Shown here: one piece after another, positions 56,139 to 63,939 of the stretch
Position numbering within the stretch: position 1 is the stretch's first letter
How the letters are laid out: each line of letters starts with the position of its first letter
NCBI GenBank assembly: GCA_903907995.1
Contig: CAIVQH010000016.1
Coordinates: forward strand, 80,813 to 144,812
Source: an uncultured Verrucomicrobiota bacterium
GTDB lineage: Bacteria > Verrucomicrobiota > Verrucomicrobiia > Limisphaerales > UBA9464
Direction of reading: 5' to 3'
DNA length: 64,000 nt
Position numbers and translations under genes: made by a program
Notes under the pieces: model-generated
Seen by the model: only the letters and a program-made list of their open reading frames with translations
Databases searched by the model: none
Told to the model about the DNA's origin: nothing

Positions 56139-57131
56139 ATGAACTATCGCCGCAATGCCCTGATTCTGCTCACCACTGTCGCCGCTGCCGCCGCCCTGAA
56201 CGCGGCCACGGAGGAAAAACTCGCCAAGAACTTCACGGCCGCCTCCGGTGGCAAACTCGTCGTGGACGTGGATTTCGGGGCCATCGAGGTCAGCACCACG
56301 ACCGCGAATGAAGTCAGCATCGATGTTTACCGCAAAGTCGGCCTGAAATCCGAGGAAGCGGAGAAGAAGTTCCTCGCTGAGCGTCCGGTCACCATCCAGC
56401 AGGAGGGCGACACCGTGACAGTGCGTTCCCGCAAGGCGGGCAAGAGCGGCTGGAACTGGGGCTGGGGCAGCCAGAAGCTGGAGGGCAAATACATCGTGCA
56501 CGTCCCGGCGAAATTCAACGTCAAGCTCAACACCAGCGGCGGCCACATCATGGTCAGTGACCTCACGGGCGAGGTTAAGGCCGACACCAGCGGCGGGTCG
56601 CTCAAGTTTGCCCGCATTCACGGCCCGATCAACGGTGACACTTCCGGCGGCAGCATCCATCTGACGGATTGCGACGGCACGCTCAAGGTGGACACCAGCG
56701 GTGGGGGCATTGAATTCACGGGCGGTTCGGGCTCGTTGCACGCTGACACGTCCGGCGGCGGCATCACGGTGAAAAACTTCGCCGGACCCGCCCACCTCGA
56801 CACCTCGGGCGGCGGCATCAAGGTGGATAATGTTGCGGGAGCGGTGGACGCCTCCACCTCGGGGGGCTCGATTTCCGCCCGTTTTTCCGCCCCGCTGGCC
56901 GGGGCGGTGAAGCTGGACACCTCGGGCGGCGGCATCACGGTGGCAGTGCCGGCCACTGCCGCTTTCGATCTGGCTGCCGACACCTCAGGAGGCAGCGTGT
57001 CCTGCGATCTGCCGATTACCATCGTTGGCAAGAAGGAGCGTGACCACCTCAAGGGCGTGGTGAACGGCGGCGGCGTCAAAGTCGCGCTCGATACCAGCGC
57101 CGGCAGCATTCACGTTGTCAAGCTGGACTGA
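56139..57131 (+). CDS. DUF4097-like exported repeat protein
   Basis: Exported protein of 330 aa with signal peptide NYRRNALILLTTVAAAAALNA. From about residue 115 the sequence is built of roughly 20-residue units centred on DTSGGGI/DTSGGSI (nine or so copies), the beta-helix-type repeat of DUF4097 'putative adhesin' proteins. The first 110 residues (GKLVVDVDFGAIEVSTTTANEVSIDVYRKVG) form the non-repetitive beta start of the family. Such proteins often accompany anti-sigma/PspC or ABC export genes, and the role is thought to be structural or adhesive but is unproven. It has its own upstream region after the repeat block, so it need not be co-transcribed with the permease. Confidence 0.82.
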   Translation: MNYRRNALILLTTVAAAAALNAATEEKLAKNFTAASGGKLVVDVDFGAIEVSTTTANEVSIDVYRKVGLKSEEAEKKFLAERPVTIQQEGDTVTVRSRKAGKSGWNWGWGSQKLEGKYIVHVPAKFNVKLNTSGGHIMVSDLTGEVKADTSGGSLKFARIHGPINGDTSGGSIHLTDCDGTLKVDTSGGGIEFTGGSGSLHADTSGGGITVKNFAGPAHLDTSGGGIKVDNVAGAVDASTSGGSISARFSAPLAGAVKLDTSGGGITVAVPATAAFDLAADTSGGSVSCDLPITIVGKKERDHLKGVVNGGGVKVALDTSAGSIHVVKLD

Positions 57132-57204
57132 CCCGCTGGGGCTTCCGTTCCCGCAGGGGGCGGAGGCTTGATCCGGTGGTTATGACGCTCCAGAATTGTA
57201 GGGT

Positions 57205-57900
57205 ATGGAGCGCATACCAACCATTGCCCTGGTGGGCGATCACGACGAACGAATCGCCGCCCACGTGGCCATTCCGCTGGCCCTCGAAGCCTCGCGAATG
57301 GCTGTTGGAGCCCAGGTCGAATGGAGTTGGCTGGGCTCGGACGCGGTGACGGCCTCCGCTTTGGCCCGGTTCGACGGTTTTTGGCTCACGCCCGGAAGCC
57401 CGTACCGCTCAATGGACGGGGTTTTGGCGGTGGCCCGGTATGCGCGGGAGCAGGGGATCCCGTTGCTGGGCAGTTGTGGGGGCTTTCAACACGCGCTGCT
57501 CGAATTTGCGCGCAACGTCGCCGGCCTGGGGGAAGCGGATCATGCGGAGACCAATGCGCGGGCAAGTGTACCGGTCATTGCGCCGCTGAACTGTGCCTTG
57601 GTGGAAGTGACGGATCAGGTACGGTTCGTGCCGGACAGCCGGTTGGCGGCGGCCTACAAAACAGTTGTAACCGAAGAGCGCTACCACTGTCGCTTTGGAT
57701 TGAACGAAACCTACCGTTCGGCACTCGAAGAGGCCGGACTTTGGTTCACGGCCTTTGACGGGAGCGGTGCGGTTCGCGGCGGAGAACTGCGCGGGCACCC
57801 CTTCTTTGTGGGGACGCTGTTCCAATCCGAGCGGCGGGCCCTGCGCGGTGAACCAGTTCCCTTGGCCAAGGCGTTCGTGTCTGCGGTCGCAATAAAATAG
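57205..57900 (+). CDS. CTP-synthase C-terminal-like glutamine amidotransferase homologue
   Basis: Protein of 231 aa resembling the glutaminase half of CTP synthase without the synthetase half: TIALVGDHDERIAAHVAIPLALE, FDGFWLTPGSPYRSMDGVLAVARYAREQGIPLLGSCGGFQHALLEFARNV. The nucleophile Cys in GSCGGFQ is encoded by TGT. In CTP synthase the catalytic His-Glu lies in V-x-F-H-P-E; here the corresponding end is HPFFVGTLFQSERRA, so His reads Gln while Glu remains. NCBI uses the name 'CTP synthase C-terminal region-related (seleno)protein' for this group, in which some members carry selenocysteine at the nucleophile. Function is unknown and unlikely to be plain glutamine hydrolysis. Confidence 0.78.
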   Translation: MERIPTIALVGDHDERIAAHVAIPLALEASRMAVGAQVEWSWLGSDAVTASALARFDGFWLTPGSPYRSMDGVLAVARYAREQGIPLLGSCGGFQHALLEFARNVAGLGEADHAETNARASVPVIAPLNCALVEVTDQVRFVPDSRLAAAYKTVVTEERYHCRFGLNETYRSALEEAGLWFTAFDGSGAVRGGELRGHPFFVGTLFQSERRALRGEPVPLAKAFVSAVAIK

Positions 57901-58104
57901 TGCGAACCAAATGGTGATCTTTGACGTAGAGACAGTGGACCGGGAGTTTCAATGCGCCGCGTCAGCCGGTCGGGAATAGTGAGGAACCGGTTACGAAATC
58001 CCGAAGTGAGCTTGCAATCAGTGAAAAGACGGAGTCGCTGTCAGTGCTGGCAGCATGGGTATGGCGGCGCGGCGCACTGAAGCCTCCGGTGGCTTGAAAA
58101 ATCT

Positions 58105-58196
58105 GAAGTGGGGTGCCGTAGCGCGGTTGTGATGAGACACGGGCTGGTTGGCTGCCGTGGACATTGCAGTTTGGACCGAGCTACGGCCCCCACTTC
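58105..58196. repeat. 92-bp element with 17-bp inverted ends
   Basis: GAAGTGGGGTGCCGTAGC at 58105-58122 and GCTACGGCCCCCACTTC at 58180-58196 are reverse complements apart from one base, around a 57-bp core. It lies in the 409-bp gap between the amidotransferase-like gene and xylB, where I see no real gene. The size and termini suggest a small non-autonomous mobile or REP-type element. Confidence 0.7.
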
Positions 58197-58213
58197 TTGC
58201 TTGCATGATGTAA

Positions 58214-58226
58214 CGTGACAGTCACG
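58214..58226. promoter_or_regulatory. Palindrome CGTGACAGTCACG upstream of xylB
   Basis: A perfect 13-bp palindrome (6-bp arms around A) lies 84 bp before the xylB start. It could be an operator for a sugar-responsive regulator, but no regulator gene is nearby and the site occurs once in what I scanned. Treat as a candidate only. Confidence 0.35.
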
Positions 58227-58309
58227 GACAAGGCAAGCCTGACTAATGGGAGGTATCGGGTATTGCCTATTGTCTGCGCGGGCCGGCTTTTCCACTCTCC
58301 CGGCATCCT

Positions 58310-59842
58310 ATGGCTCAACGCACGCTTCTTCTCGGTATCGATTCAGGCACGCAGTCCACCAAGGCGCTCGTGGTGGACGCCAAGTCCGGCAAGGTCCTCG
58401 GCGCGGGTTCCAGCGCCTATGATCTCATCCCCGGCCTGCCGGCCGGAGCGAAGGAGCAGCATCCCCACACCTGGCGCGAAGCGACCGCCAAGGCAATTCG
58501 GGCGGCACTGAAGGAGGCCAAGGCGGGCGCGGGCGAAGTCGTCGCGATCGGCGTCAGCGGGCAGCAGCATGGCTTTGTGCCGCTCGACAAATCCGGCGAG
58601 GTCATCCGCCCGGCAAAACTCTGGTGCGATACCGCCACGGCGGCCGAATGCGAAGAGATCACCGCCGCGCTCGGCGGACCGAAAGCGACCCTCAAGGCCA
58701 CCGGCAACGCGGTGCTACCCGGCTTCACCGCCGGCAAGATCCTGTGGCTGAAAAAGCATGAGCCGAAAAATTTCGCGAAGCTCGCCACCGTCCTGCTGCC
58801 GCACGACTATCTGAACTTCTGGCTCACCGGCAACGCCTTCATGGAATACGGCGACGCCTCCGGCACCGCGCTGATGGATGTCTGCAAGCGCCGCTGGTGT
58901 GAGGCCGCCGTGAAGGCCATCGACGCCGATCTGCTGGGTAAATTGCCCAAACTTTCCTCCAGCGAAGTGCCCGCCGGCCAGCTCAGCGCGGCGACGGCGA
59001 AGGCGTTGGGCCTCAATCCTGGTGTGCTCGTCAGCGCGGGCGGCGGCGACAACATGATGGGGGCCATCGGCACCGGGAACACACGCGAAGGCGTGGTCAC
59101 GGCCAGCTTTGGCACGAGCGGCACCATCTACGCGTGCGCGGAAAAGCCGGTGGTCGATCCGCGCGGTGAAATCGCGGCGTTCTGCGATTCCACCAACCGC
59201 TGGCTGCCGCTGCTCTGCACAATGAACGTGACGGTTGCCACCGAGATGGTGCGGCGCGATTTCGAGCTCGATCACGCCGCGTTCGAAAAGACGGCGGCGA
59301 AGGCGCCCGCCGGTTCCGACGGCCTGCTGCTGCTGCCGTATCTCGAAGGCGAGCGTACGCCCAATGTGCCCGATGGCACGGGCGTCTTTTTCGGAGTGCG
59401 GCCCAAGACCTTCGCGGCGGCGCATTATGCCCGCGCGACGATGGAAGGCGTCACGCTCGGCATGAACTACGGCCTGCGCCGATTGGCCGAACTCGGCGTG
59501 AAGGCCACGCAGGTCCGCGCCACCGGTGGTGGAGCGAAATCAAAACTTTGGCGGCAGATCATGGCCGACGTCTTCAACGCCGAGGTGGTCACGCTCAAGG
59601 TCAGCGAGGGCGCCGCCTATGGCGCGGCCCTGCAGGCGCTCTGGAGCTGGCGGCTGTCGAAGGGAGAGAAAGTCAGCATTGCCGATATCACCGACCAGTT
59701 CGTGACCTTGAACAAGGCGGAAACCGCCGTGCCGAACGCGAAGGCGGTGGCGACCTACGCCGAGTTGCAGGCGCTGCAGGACGAGCTGAGCCGCTCGCTG
59801 CGCCCAGCCTTCGCGAAGCACCGGGCGTTGGTGAGCCGGTAA
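58310..59842 (+). CDS. xylB: Xylulokinase
   Basis: FGGY-family carbohydrate kinase of 510 aa that phosphorylates D-xylulose for the pentose phosphate pathway. The phosphate-1 loop is LLGIDSGTQSTKALVVD, substrate residues lie in GVSGQQHGFVPLD and PAKLWCDTATAAEC, the middle signature is YGDASGTALMDVCKRRWC, and the C-terminal ATP-binding part includes VTASFGTSGTIYA and VRATGGGAKSKLWRQIMADVF. The MQHG/QQHGxV motif and the WCD(T/N)T motif favour xylulokinase over other FGGY members. No xylose isomerase lies next to it. Start ATG 58310. Confidence 0.9.
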   Translation: MAQRTLLLGIDSGTQSTKALVVDAKSGKVLGAGSSAYDLIPGLPAGAKEQHPHTWREATAKAIRAALKEAKAGAGEVVAIGVSGQQHGFVPLDKSGEVIRPAKLWCDTATAAECEEITAALGGPKATLKATGNAVLPGFTAGKILWLKKHEPKNFAKLATVLLPHDYLNFWLTGNAFMEYGDASGTALMDVCKRRWCEAAVKAIDADLLGKLPKLSSSEVPAGQLSAATAKALGLNPGVLVSAGGGDNMMGAIGTGNTREGVVTASFGTSGTIYACAEKPVVDPRGEIAAFCDSTNRWLPLLCTMNVTVATEMVRRDFELDHAAFEKTAAKAPAGSDGLLLLPYLEGERTPNVPDGTGVFFGVRPKTFAAAHYARATMEGVTLGMNYGLRRLAELGVKATQVRATGGGAKSKLWRQIMADVFNAEVVTLKVSEGAAYGAALQALWSWRLSKGEKVSIADITDQFVTLNKAETAVPNAKAVATYAELQALQDELSRSLRPAFAKHRALVSR

Positions 59843-59884
59843 GGCTGTGCTTGTGGCGGCGGGGAAGTCCGATAAGCTACGGCC

Positions 59885-60106
59885 ATGACTGCGACAGTGG
59901 ATGCCATTTACGAGAACGGCCGGTTCCGGCCGACCGGTCCGGTGGCGCTACCGGAGCATACCATGGTGCGCCTCGCCATCGAGGTGCAGCCTGAGGGCAA
60001 GGAACGTCCCCAAGGGCAAGAGCTGGTCAAGCTGCTCCGCGCAACCCGGCCCAAGCTGCCTTTTACTGCCGAGCAGTTTTACGAGATGACCCGGGGTGAG
60101 GAGTGA
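59885..60106 (+). CDS. DUF104-type antitoxin
   Basis: Protein of 73 aa. ATVDAIYENGRFRPTGPVALPEHTMVRLAIE is the DUF104/AF2212-like antitoxin domain (a small beta barrel), usually paired with a PIN toxin. The C-terminal tail (LLRATRPKLPFTAEQFYEMTRGEE) would bind the toxin. The gene stop overlaps the ATG of a following PIN start by one base (TGATG), the normal arrangement, but the toxin breaks off after about a dozen codons. It is therefore an orphan antitoxin. Confidence 0.82.
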   Translation: MTATVDAIYENGRFRPTGPVALPEHTMVRLAIEVQPEGKERPQGQELVKLLRATRPKLPFTAEQFYEMTRGEE

Positions 60107-60174
60107 TGCCCGTCTTGGTGGACTTCTCAGCACGGTTGTTGGCGACTGCTCAAGCGTGCCACAAAGTCCGCGAG
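60106..60174 (+). pseudogene. Remnant of a PIN toxin start (vapC)
   Basis: From ATG 60106 the frame reads PVLVDFSARLLATA, recognisable as the first strand and acidic residue of a PIN toxin (usually VLVDTSV). PIN similarity then fades, and the inverted-repeat element begins at 60175. The rest of the toxin, including its other acidic residues, is absent between here and rsmH. The ORF track's 117-aa ORF through the element is not a real protein. Confidence 0.68.
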
Positions 60175-60298
60175 GTCTTGGACTGCGGTAGTCCTCTACC
60201 GCTTTGGTCGGGGCAACCGTTTAGAATGACTCATCCTTCAGCCCATCGTCGATTCATCCGGCGAGCGAAAGCGGCAGAGGACTGCCGCAGTCCAAGAC
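60175..60298. mobile_element. 124-bp element with 31-bp terminal inverted repeats
   Basis: Left end GTCTTGGACTGCGGTAGTCC... (60175-60205) and right end (60268-60298) are reverse complements at 29 of 31 positions. The core is 62 bp with no ORF. Within each arm GGACTGC and GCAGTCC form a smaller hairpin. I recall this GGACTGCGGCAGTCC-type sequence as a recurring intergenic element of verrucomicrobial genomes, but cannot verify copies here. No target-site duplication is evident. It sits directly on the broken toxin gene. Confidence 0.75.
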
Positions 60299-60452
60299 GC
60301 TACCGCGACCGCCACAGCGTCCGTCCAGAACACCCACTTCGGAATACATCGACGCAGCAACGATCTGCAGTCAGTACCTCCACAATGAAAAGATGCGCCC
60401 GGGAGAATACCTATTTTCCGACCGTCGCGATCTTTGCTCCGGAGTCCGTCGT

Positions 60453-61523
60453 ATGAATCCAACCGATCCTTTGGCCGGCGTACCAGTGCCGCACAAACGC
60501 CGCGTGCGCTACGCGGGCAAGAACCCACGCCGCTTTGAGGAGAAGTACAAGGAGCACGATCCGGCCCGCTACGCCGGAGATGTGGCCAAGGTGATTGCCA
60601 GCGGCAAGACGCCCGCCGGCTCGCACCGGCCCATCCTAGTAGCAGAAATCCTGGAGACGCTGGCGCTGAAGCCCGGTGCGGTGGTCGTGGATTGCACTTT
60701 GGGCTTCGGCGGACACGCCCAGGAATTGCTCGCGCACATTGTTCCGGGTGGACGCCTCATCGGTCTGGACGTGGACCCCATTGAGCAGCCCAAGACCGTG
60801 GAGCGCCTCCGGGCGGCCGGCTTTGGCGACGACGTCTTTACACCGGTCCGGCGCAACTTTGCCGGACTGCCGCAGGTGCTGGCCGAGCTTGGCCTCGACG
60901 GTGCGGATGCAATCCTGGCCGACCTCGGCGTGTCCTCGATGCAGCTCGATGATCCGGCGCGCGGCTTCACGTTCAAAGATGACGGTCCGTTGGATTTGCG
61001 GCTGAACCCGCAGCGCTCGCCCTCCGCTGCCGAGCTGCTTGCCTCCATCCGGGCCGACAAGCTCGCCACGCTGCTGGCGGAAAACGCCGACGAGCCGCAG
61101 GCCGACGTGCTCGCCCGCGAGCTGGTCGTTGCCCGCAACCTTTCGCCGATCACCCGCACGCGGCAGCTCGCCGAGGTGGTCCGGGAAATTCTCCAGCGCC
61201 TGCGGCTGGCACGCGATCGCGACACCGACAATGCCTGCATCCGCCGCGTGTTCCAGGCCCTGCGCATCGCGGTGAACGATGAGTTCGGCGTGCTCGATAC
61301 GTGGCTGCGCAACCTGCCGGCGTGCCTCCGCTCCGGCGGGCGCGTGGCGGTGCTGACGTTCCATTCGGGCGAAGATCGCCGGGTGAAGAAGGCCTTCCAG
61401 GAAGGCGAACGCAGCGGTGTCTATTCGGCCATTGCCCACGAGGTCATCCGGCCCACGCCCGAAGAGCTGCGCTCCAATTCCCGGAGCGCGCCGGCGAAAC
61501 TCCGTTGGGCGATCCGTGCATGA
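60453..61523 (+). CDS. rsmH: 16S rRNA (cytosine-1402-N4)-methyltransferase
   Basis: SAM-dependent methyltransferase (MraW) of 356 aa that modifies C1402 in the ribosomal P site. HRPILVAEILETLALKPGAVVVDCTLGFGGHAQELL corresponds to the HxxVLLxEvvxxL...DxTlGxGGHS motif. ADAILADLGVSSMQLDDPARGFTFKDDGPLDLRLNP is the strongest signature. NDEFGVLDTWLRNLPACLRSGGRVAVLTFHSGEDRRVKKAF completes the set. Compared with the E. coli protein there are about 55 extra N-terminal residues (RYAGKNPRRFEEKYKEHDPARYA). It is not in a division/cell-wall (dcw) cluster, unlike mraW in most bacteria. The start ATG is at 60453; the ORF track's upstream start is not used. Confidence 0.93.
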   Translation: MNPTDPLAGVPVPHKRRVRYAGKNPRRFEEKYKEHDPARYAGDVAKVIASGKTPAGSHRPILVAEILETLALKPGAVVVDCTLGFGGHAQELLAHIVPGGRLIGLDVDPIEQPKTVERLRAAGFGDDVFTPVRRNFAGLPQVLAELGLDGADAILADLGVSSMQLDDPARGFTFKDDGPLDLRLNPQRSPSAAELLASIRADKLATLLAENADEPQADVLARELVVARNLSPITRTRQLAEVVREILQRLRLARDRDTDNACIRRVFQALRIAVNDEFGVLDTWLRNLPACLRSGGRVAVLTFHSGEDRRVKKAFQEGERSGVYSAIAHEVIRPTPEELRSNSRSAPAKLRWAIRA

Positions 61524-61633
61524 ATGCGTGGCAAGCAGATGCGTAATGGTCCGTTGCGATCTGCCCCGGCCAAGGCCCTTCCAGTTTCAAGCCTGACCGC
61601 CCGGCCTACCGCGCTTGCGATGACGCACGTGAT

Positions 61634-62035
61634 TTACGGTGAAGATTCAGAACTGGAGGCGATCACCCCCACGGACGGCAGCTTGAAGTGCGGGTTTTCG
61701 ATCAGACCGACCACGTTGCCCCACGGGTCGCGCAGGGTCGCGACCTTGATGCCTTCGCCGACCTCAGTCACCGGCGTGACCGCCACGGCGCCCAGCGCGA
61801 GCAGGTGTTGCTGGGCCGCTTGGATTTCCTCCACGCCCCAGTAACTCGTCGCGCCGCCGACGCCTGTGGCGGTCGGTGCGTTCGGGTCCAGACCCAGTTC
61901 GTAGCCGTCGACGTTGAAGCCGACGTAAAACGGCTGGTCAAAATACGGCGGAAAACCCAGCACGCGCGTCCACCACTCACGGGCGGCAGCGAGATCAGGT
62001 GCGGCGTAGATGACGGTGCGGAGTCCAAGGAACAT
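61634..62035 (-). CDS. VOC/glyoxalase-like protein
   Basis: Protein of 133 aa with the vicinal-oxygen-chelate fold. It opens LGLRTVIYAAPDLAAAREWWTRVLGFPPYFDQPFYVGFNVDGYELGLDPN and closes GIKVATLRDPWGNVVGLIENPHF, the paired betaalphabetabetabeta units with the DPxGN motif typical of glyoxalase/bleomycin-resistance proteins. The start ATG is at 62035; the ORF track version has 28 extra residues. The substrate is not predictable. It faces rsmH (convergent) and follows the DPSPFHEKDL protein gene on the same strand after 88 bp. Confidence 0.82.
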   Translation of the reverse strand: MFLGLRTVIYAAPDLAAAREWWTRVLGFPPYFDQPFYVGFNVDGYELGLDPNAPTATGVGGATSYWGVEEIQAAQQHLLALGAVAVTPVTEVGEGIKVATLRDPWGNVVGLIENPHFKLPSVGVIASSSESSP

Positions 62036-62123
62036 AAGGGGAATTGGTTTGGCAGCCGGTTCGAAACGCCACGCCATGGTAGGAGACGCGGTGGCGGGTC
62101 TCAATTCTCTTTGATCCACCGCC

Positions 62124-62684
62124 TCATCCCTTCTTTCTTACCTCGACGGGCATGTGGCTGAGCTTCGCATAGACCTTGCCGCGATGGCGGAGCGGCCACC
62201 AGTCGTAGAGGTAGATTTCGAGTGGCCGCCACATGGCCACCCAGCCACCGATGGTGAGGCTTTCGCGGAACACGTCGGAGAGGGGACCTGCTTTACGCCC
62301 GACCACCAGTTCGCTGAGGGTGAGGCAGACCCCGAGAAACAGCAGGCCGATGATGAGGCTCATGCGGCCATCGGCCATGAGTCGGCGAAATTCCAGCCGG
62401 TTCAACCGGGCGCGGTTGGTGAAGTAGTTGTGGATCGCCTCCTCGACCATGGGCTGCGGCGAGGGACCGGCGGGCAGCACTTCCAGATGCACGATCAGGG
62501 TGACCGGCTCGTGCGCCCGGAATTCAAACGCCCAGCTTTCGATGAACTCCTCCGCGTCGTGATCCAGATCCTTGTCGTGAAACGGCGACGGATCCATCGT
62601 GTTAAAGAGCTGTCCCACGTCCCGCAGGCTGAGCTCGATGCGATGGGGTGCGACGGATACCGGTGTGTCCGATTCAGGCGGCAT
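62124..62684 (-). CDS. Conserved membrane protein with DPSPFHDKDLD motif
   Basis: Protein of 186 aa, start ATG 62684. RIELSLRDVGQLFNTMDPSPFHDKDLDHDAEEFIESWAFEF matches a conserved hypothetical family found in Planctomycetes, Verrucomicrobia and Proteobacteria. The soluble N-terminal half is followed by an amphipathic linker (FTNRARLNRLEFRRLMADGR) and two helices (SLIIGLLFLGVCLTLSELV and a weaker one around ESLTIGGWVAMWRPLEIYLY), ending in a basic tail. Function is unknown. Neighbours give no hint; the exported hydrolase gene ends 44 bp upstream on the same strand. Confidence 0.72.
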   Translation of the reverse strand: MPPESDTPVSVAPHRIELSLRDVGQLFNTMDPSPFHDKDLDHDAEEFIESWAFEFRAHEPVTLIVHLEVLPAGPSPQPMVEEAIHNYFTNRARLNRLEFRRLMADGRMSLIIGLLFLGVCLTLSELVVGRKAGPLSDVFRESLTIGGWVAMWRPLEIYLYDWWPLRHRGKVYAKLSHMPVEVRKKG

Positions 62685-62728
62685 GGCTGAACTTTGCCCG
62701 ACGCGGCCGTCGGAAGAAACCGGACAGT

Positions 62729-63862
62729 TTACTTCGCTGCCGGAGCTCCGGGGCTGCGTCGTTCGATGGGATTCGGGGCGGGTTGGGAGAGGAAGGCGGA
62801 AATATCGCGGGCGGCCTTCGTTTCCACGCCGGGCTTTTGCAGGAAACCCAGGTCGCGGAACCATTCGACATAGCGGTACTGCCAGGCGCCAAACGGGGTG
62901 TTGTTGCGGTCCGTGAGCCCACCGCTCATGCGGCTGCCATCGGGGAGGTGATCACCCGGATGCCGGCCATTGCCATAGATGTGGGATTCCACGTTGGGAA
63001 TGCCCGCCTGAAGCATCGCCAGGGTATATTCCTCCGCCCAGATCGCGTGGACGCGGTCTCCCGAGCCGCCGCAGGTGATGAAGGCCGGCGGAGTATTGCG
63101 CGGAATGGCCGGAGTGGCGCCGCGGGCAAACGGGGTCGGGCCGGGATAGATCAAGGCCACGAAGTCGGGCCGGGAGGTGATGCCTGCCAGCGGATCGGTC
63201 GGACTGCTGTTCTTCCGGTCGAACTCCTCGAAGAACAGCGTGGCAGGAGCGGCCAGTTCCGCCCCGGCGGAAAAGCCCATGATGCCGATCTTGTTCGGGT
63301 CCAATTTCCAATCGGTGGCGTGCGCGCGCACGAGACGGATGGCCTGCAACGCGTCGTTCACCGCGTTGGTCGTCACGTTGTAACCGTCCTTCCGCAGCCG
63401 GTTGCGGAGGATCACGGTGTTGATGCCGTAGTTGTAGAAGAAGGCCACCTGGTCGGCACTTTCGCCGCCCACGTTCAGCGAATTGTGACCGCCGCCGGCG
63501 GCGAGGATCACGGTCGCGCCGGTGTTGATGCCGCCTTCCACCGTATGCACCTCGATGGAGGGATTGTGAATGTTGACGATGCTGCTGATCCGACCGGGGA
63601 CCGACTTGCTCAGGCTGTACTGCTCGGCCTCGCGCAGGCGGGCCTGGTTCAGTTGCGGCGAATCGGGCGGATACAGCGGGACGACCACGCCACCCTGCAG
63701 GATCGGCTGCGGCGCGTAGGGCAGGTCATTCGTCGGGCCGGGAGTGGGCACACCAATGGGAGCCGGTAGCGCCGGCAGCGGGGCGGCTTTGGCCATATCC
63801 GCCGCCGAAATGGCAACTACGCATAGCAGCAGGCCGGAGGCGACCACCAAGGGAGATTTCAT
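62729..63862 (-). CDS. Exported alpha/beta hydrolase (acetylxylan-esterase-like)
   Basis: Exported protein of 377 aa from ATG 63862 (KSPLVVASGLLLCVVAISAADMAKA as signal peptide). The ORF track's 35 extra residues overlap the tRNA-Arg region. The alpha/beta-hydrolase core is the same type as in the 21316-22191 protein: VILAAGGGHNSLNVGGESAD (oxyanion loop), IGIMGFSAGAELAAPATLFFEEF (nucleophile Ser), FVALIYPGPTPF, ITCGGSGDRVHAIWAEEYTLAM (acid region) and YGNGRHPGDH (His). It probably deacylates polysaccharide or xylooligosaccharide outside the cytoplasm. A longer Pro-rich N-terminal segment and C-terminal extension distinguish it from the paralogue. Confidence 0.82.
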   Translation of the reverse strand: MKSPLVVASGLLLCVVAISAADMAKAAPLPALPAPIGVPTPGPTNDLPYAPQPILQGGVVVPLYPPDSPQLNQARLREAEQYSLSKSVPGRISSIVNIHNPSIEVHTVEGGINTGATVILAAGGGHNSLNVGGESADQVAFFYNYGINTVILRNRLRKDGYNVTTNAVNDALQAIRLVRAHATDWKLDPNKIGIMGFSAGAELAAPATLFFEEFDRKNSSPTDPLAGITSRPDFVALIYPGPTPFARGATPAIPRNTPPAFITCGGSGDRVHAIWAEEYTLAMLQAGIPNVESHIYGNGRHPGDHLPDGSRMSGGLTDRNNTPFGAWQYRYVEWFRDLGFLQKPGVETKAARDISAFLSQPAPNPIERRSPGAPAAK

Positions 63863-63939
63863 GCGAGCGATGCTGGTCGCCGCCGTTCGCGGGGCAAGCC
63901 GGATTTTCCGGCACCGATCTGCTGGCAACCAGGGAAAAG

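Noticed and set aside
57469-57480. Selenocysteine in the amidotransferase homologue
   Set aside because: The nucleophile codon is TGT (Cys), not TGA, so this member is not a selenoprotein although relatives may be.
58018-58206. 62-aa minus-strand ORF upstream of xylB
   Set aside because: It runs across the inverted-repeat element, has no ribosome site and no recognisable protein features.
60103-60456. 117-aa ORF after the antitoxin
   Set aside because: Only the first dozen or so codons resemble a PIN toxin. The rest translates the inverted-repeat element and intergenic DNA.
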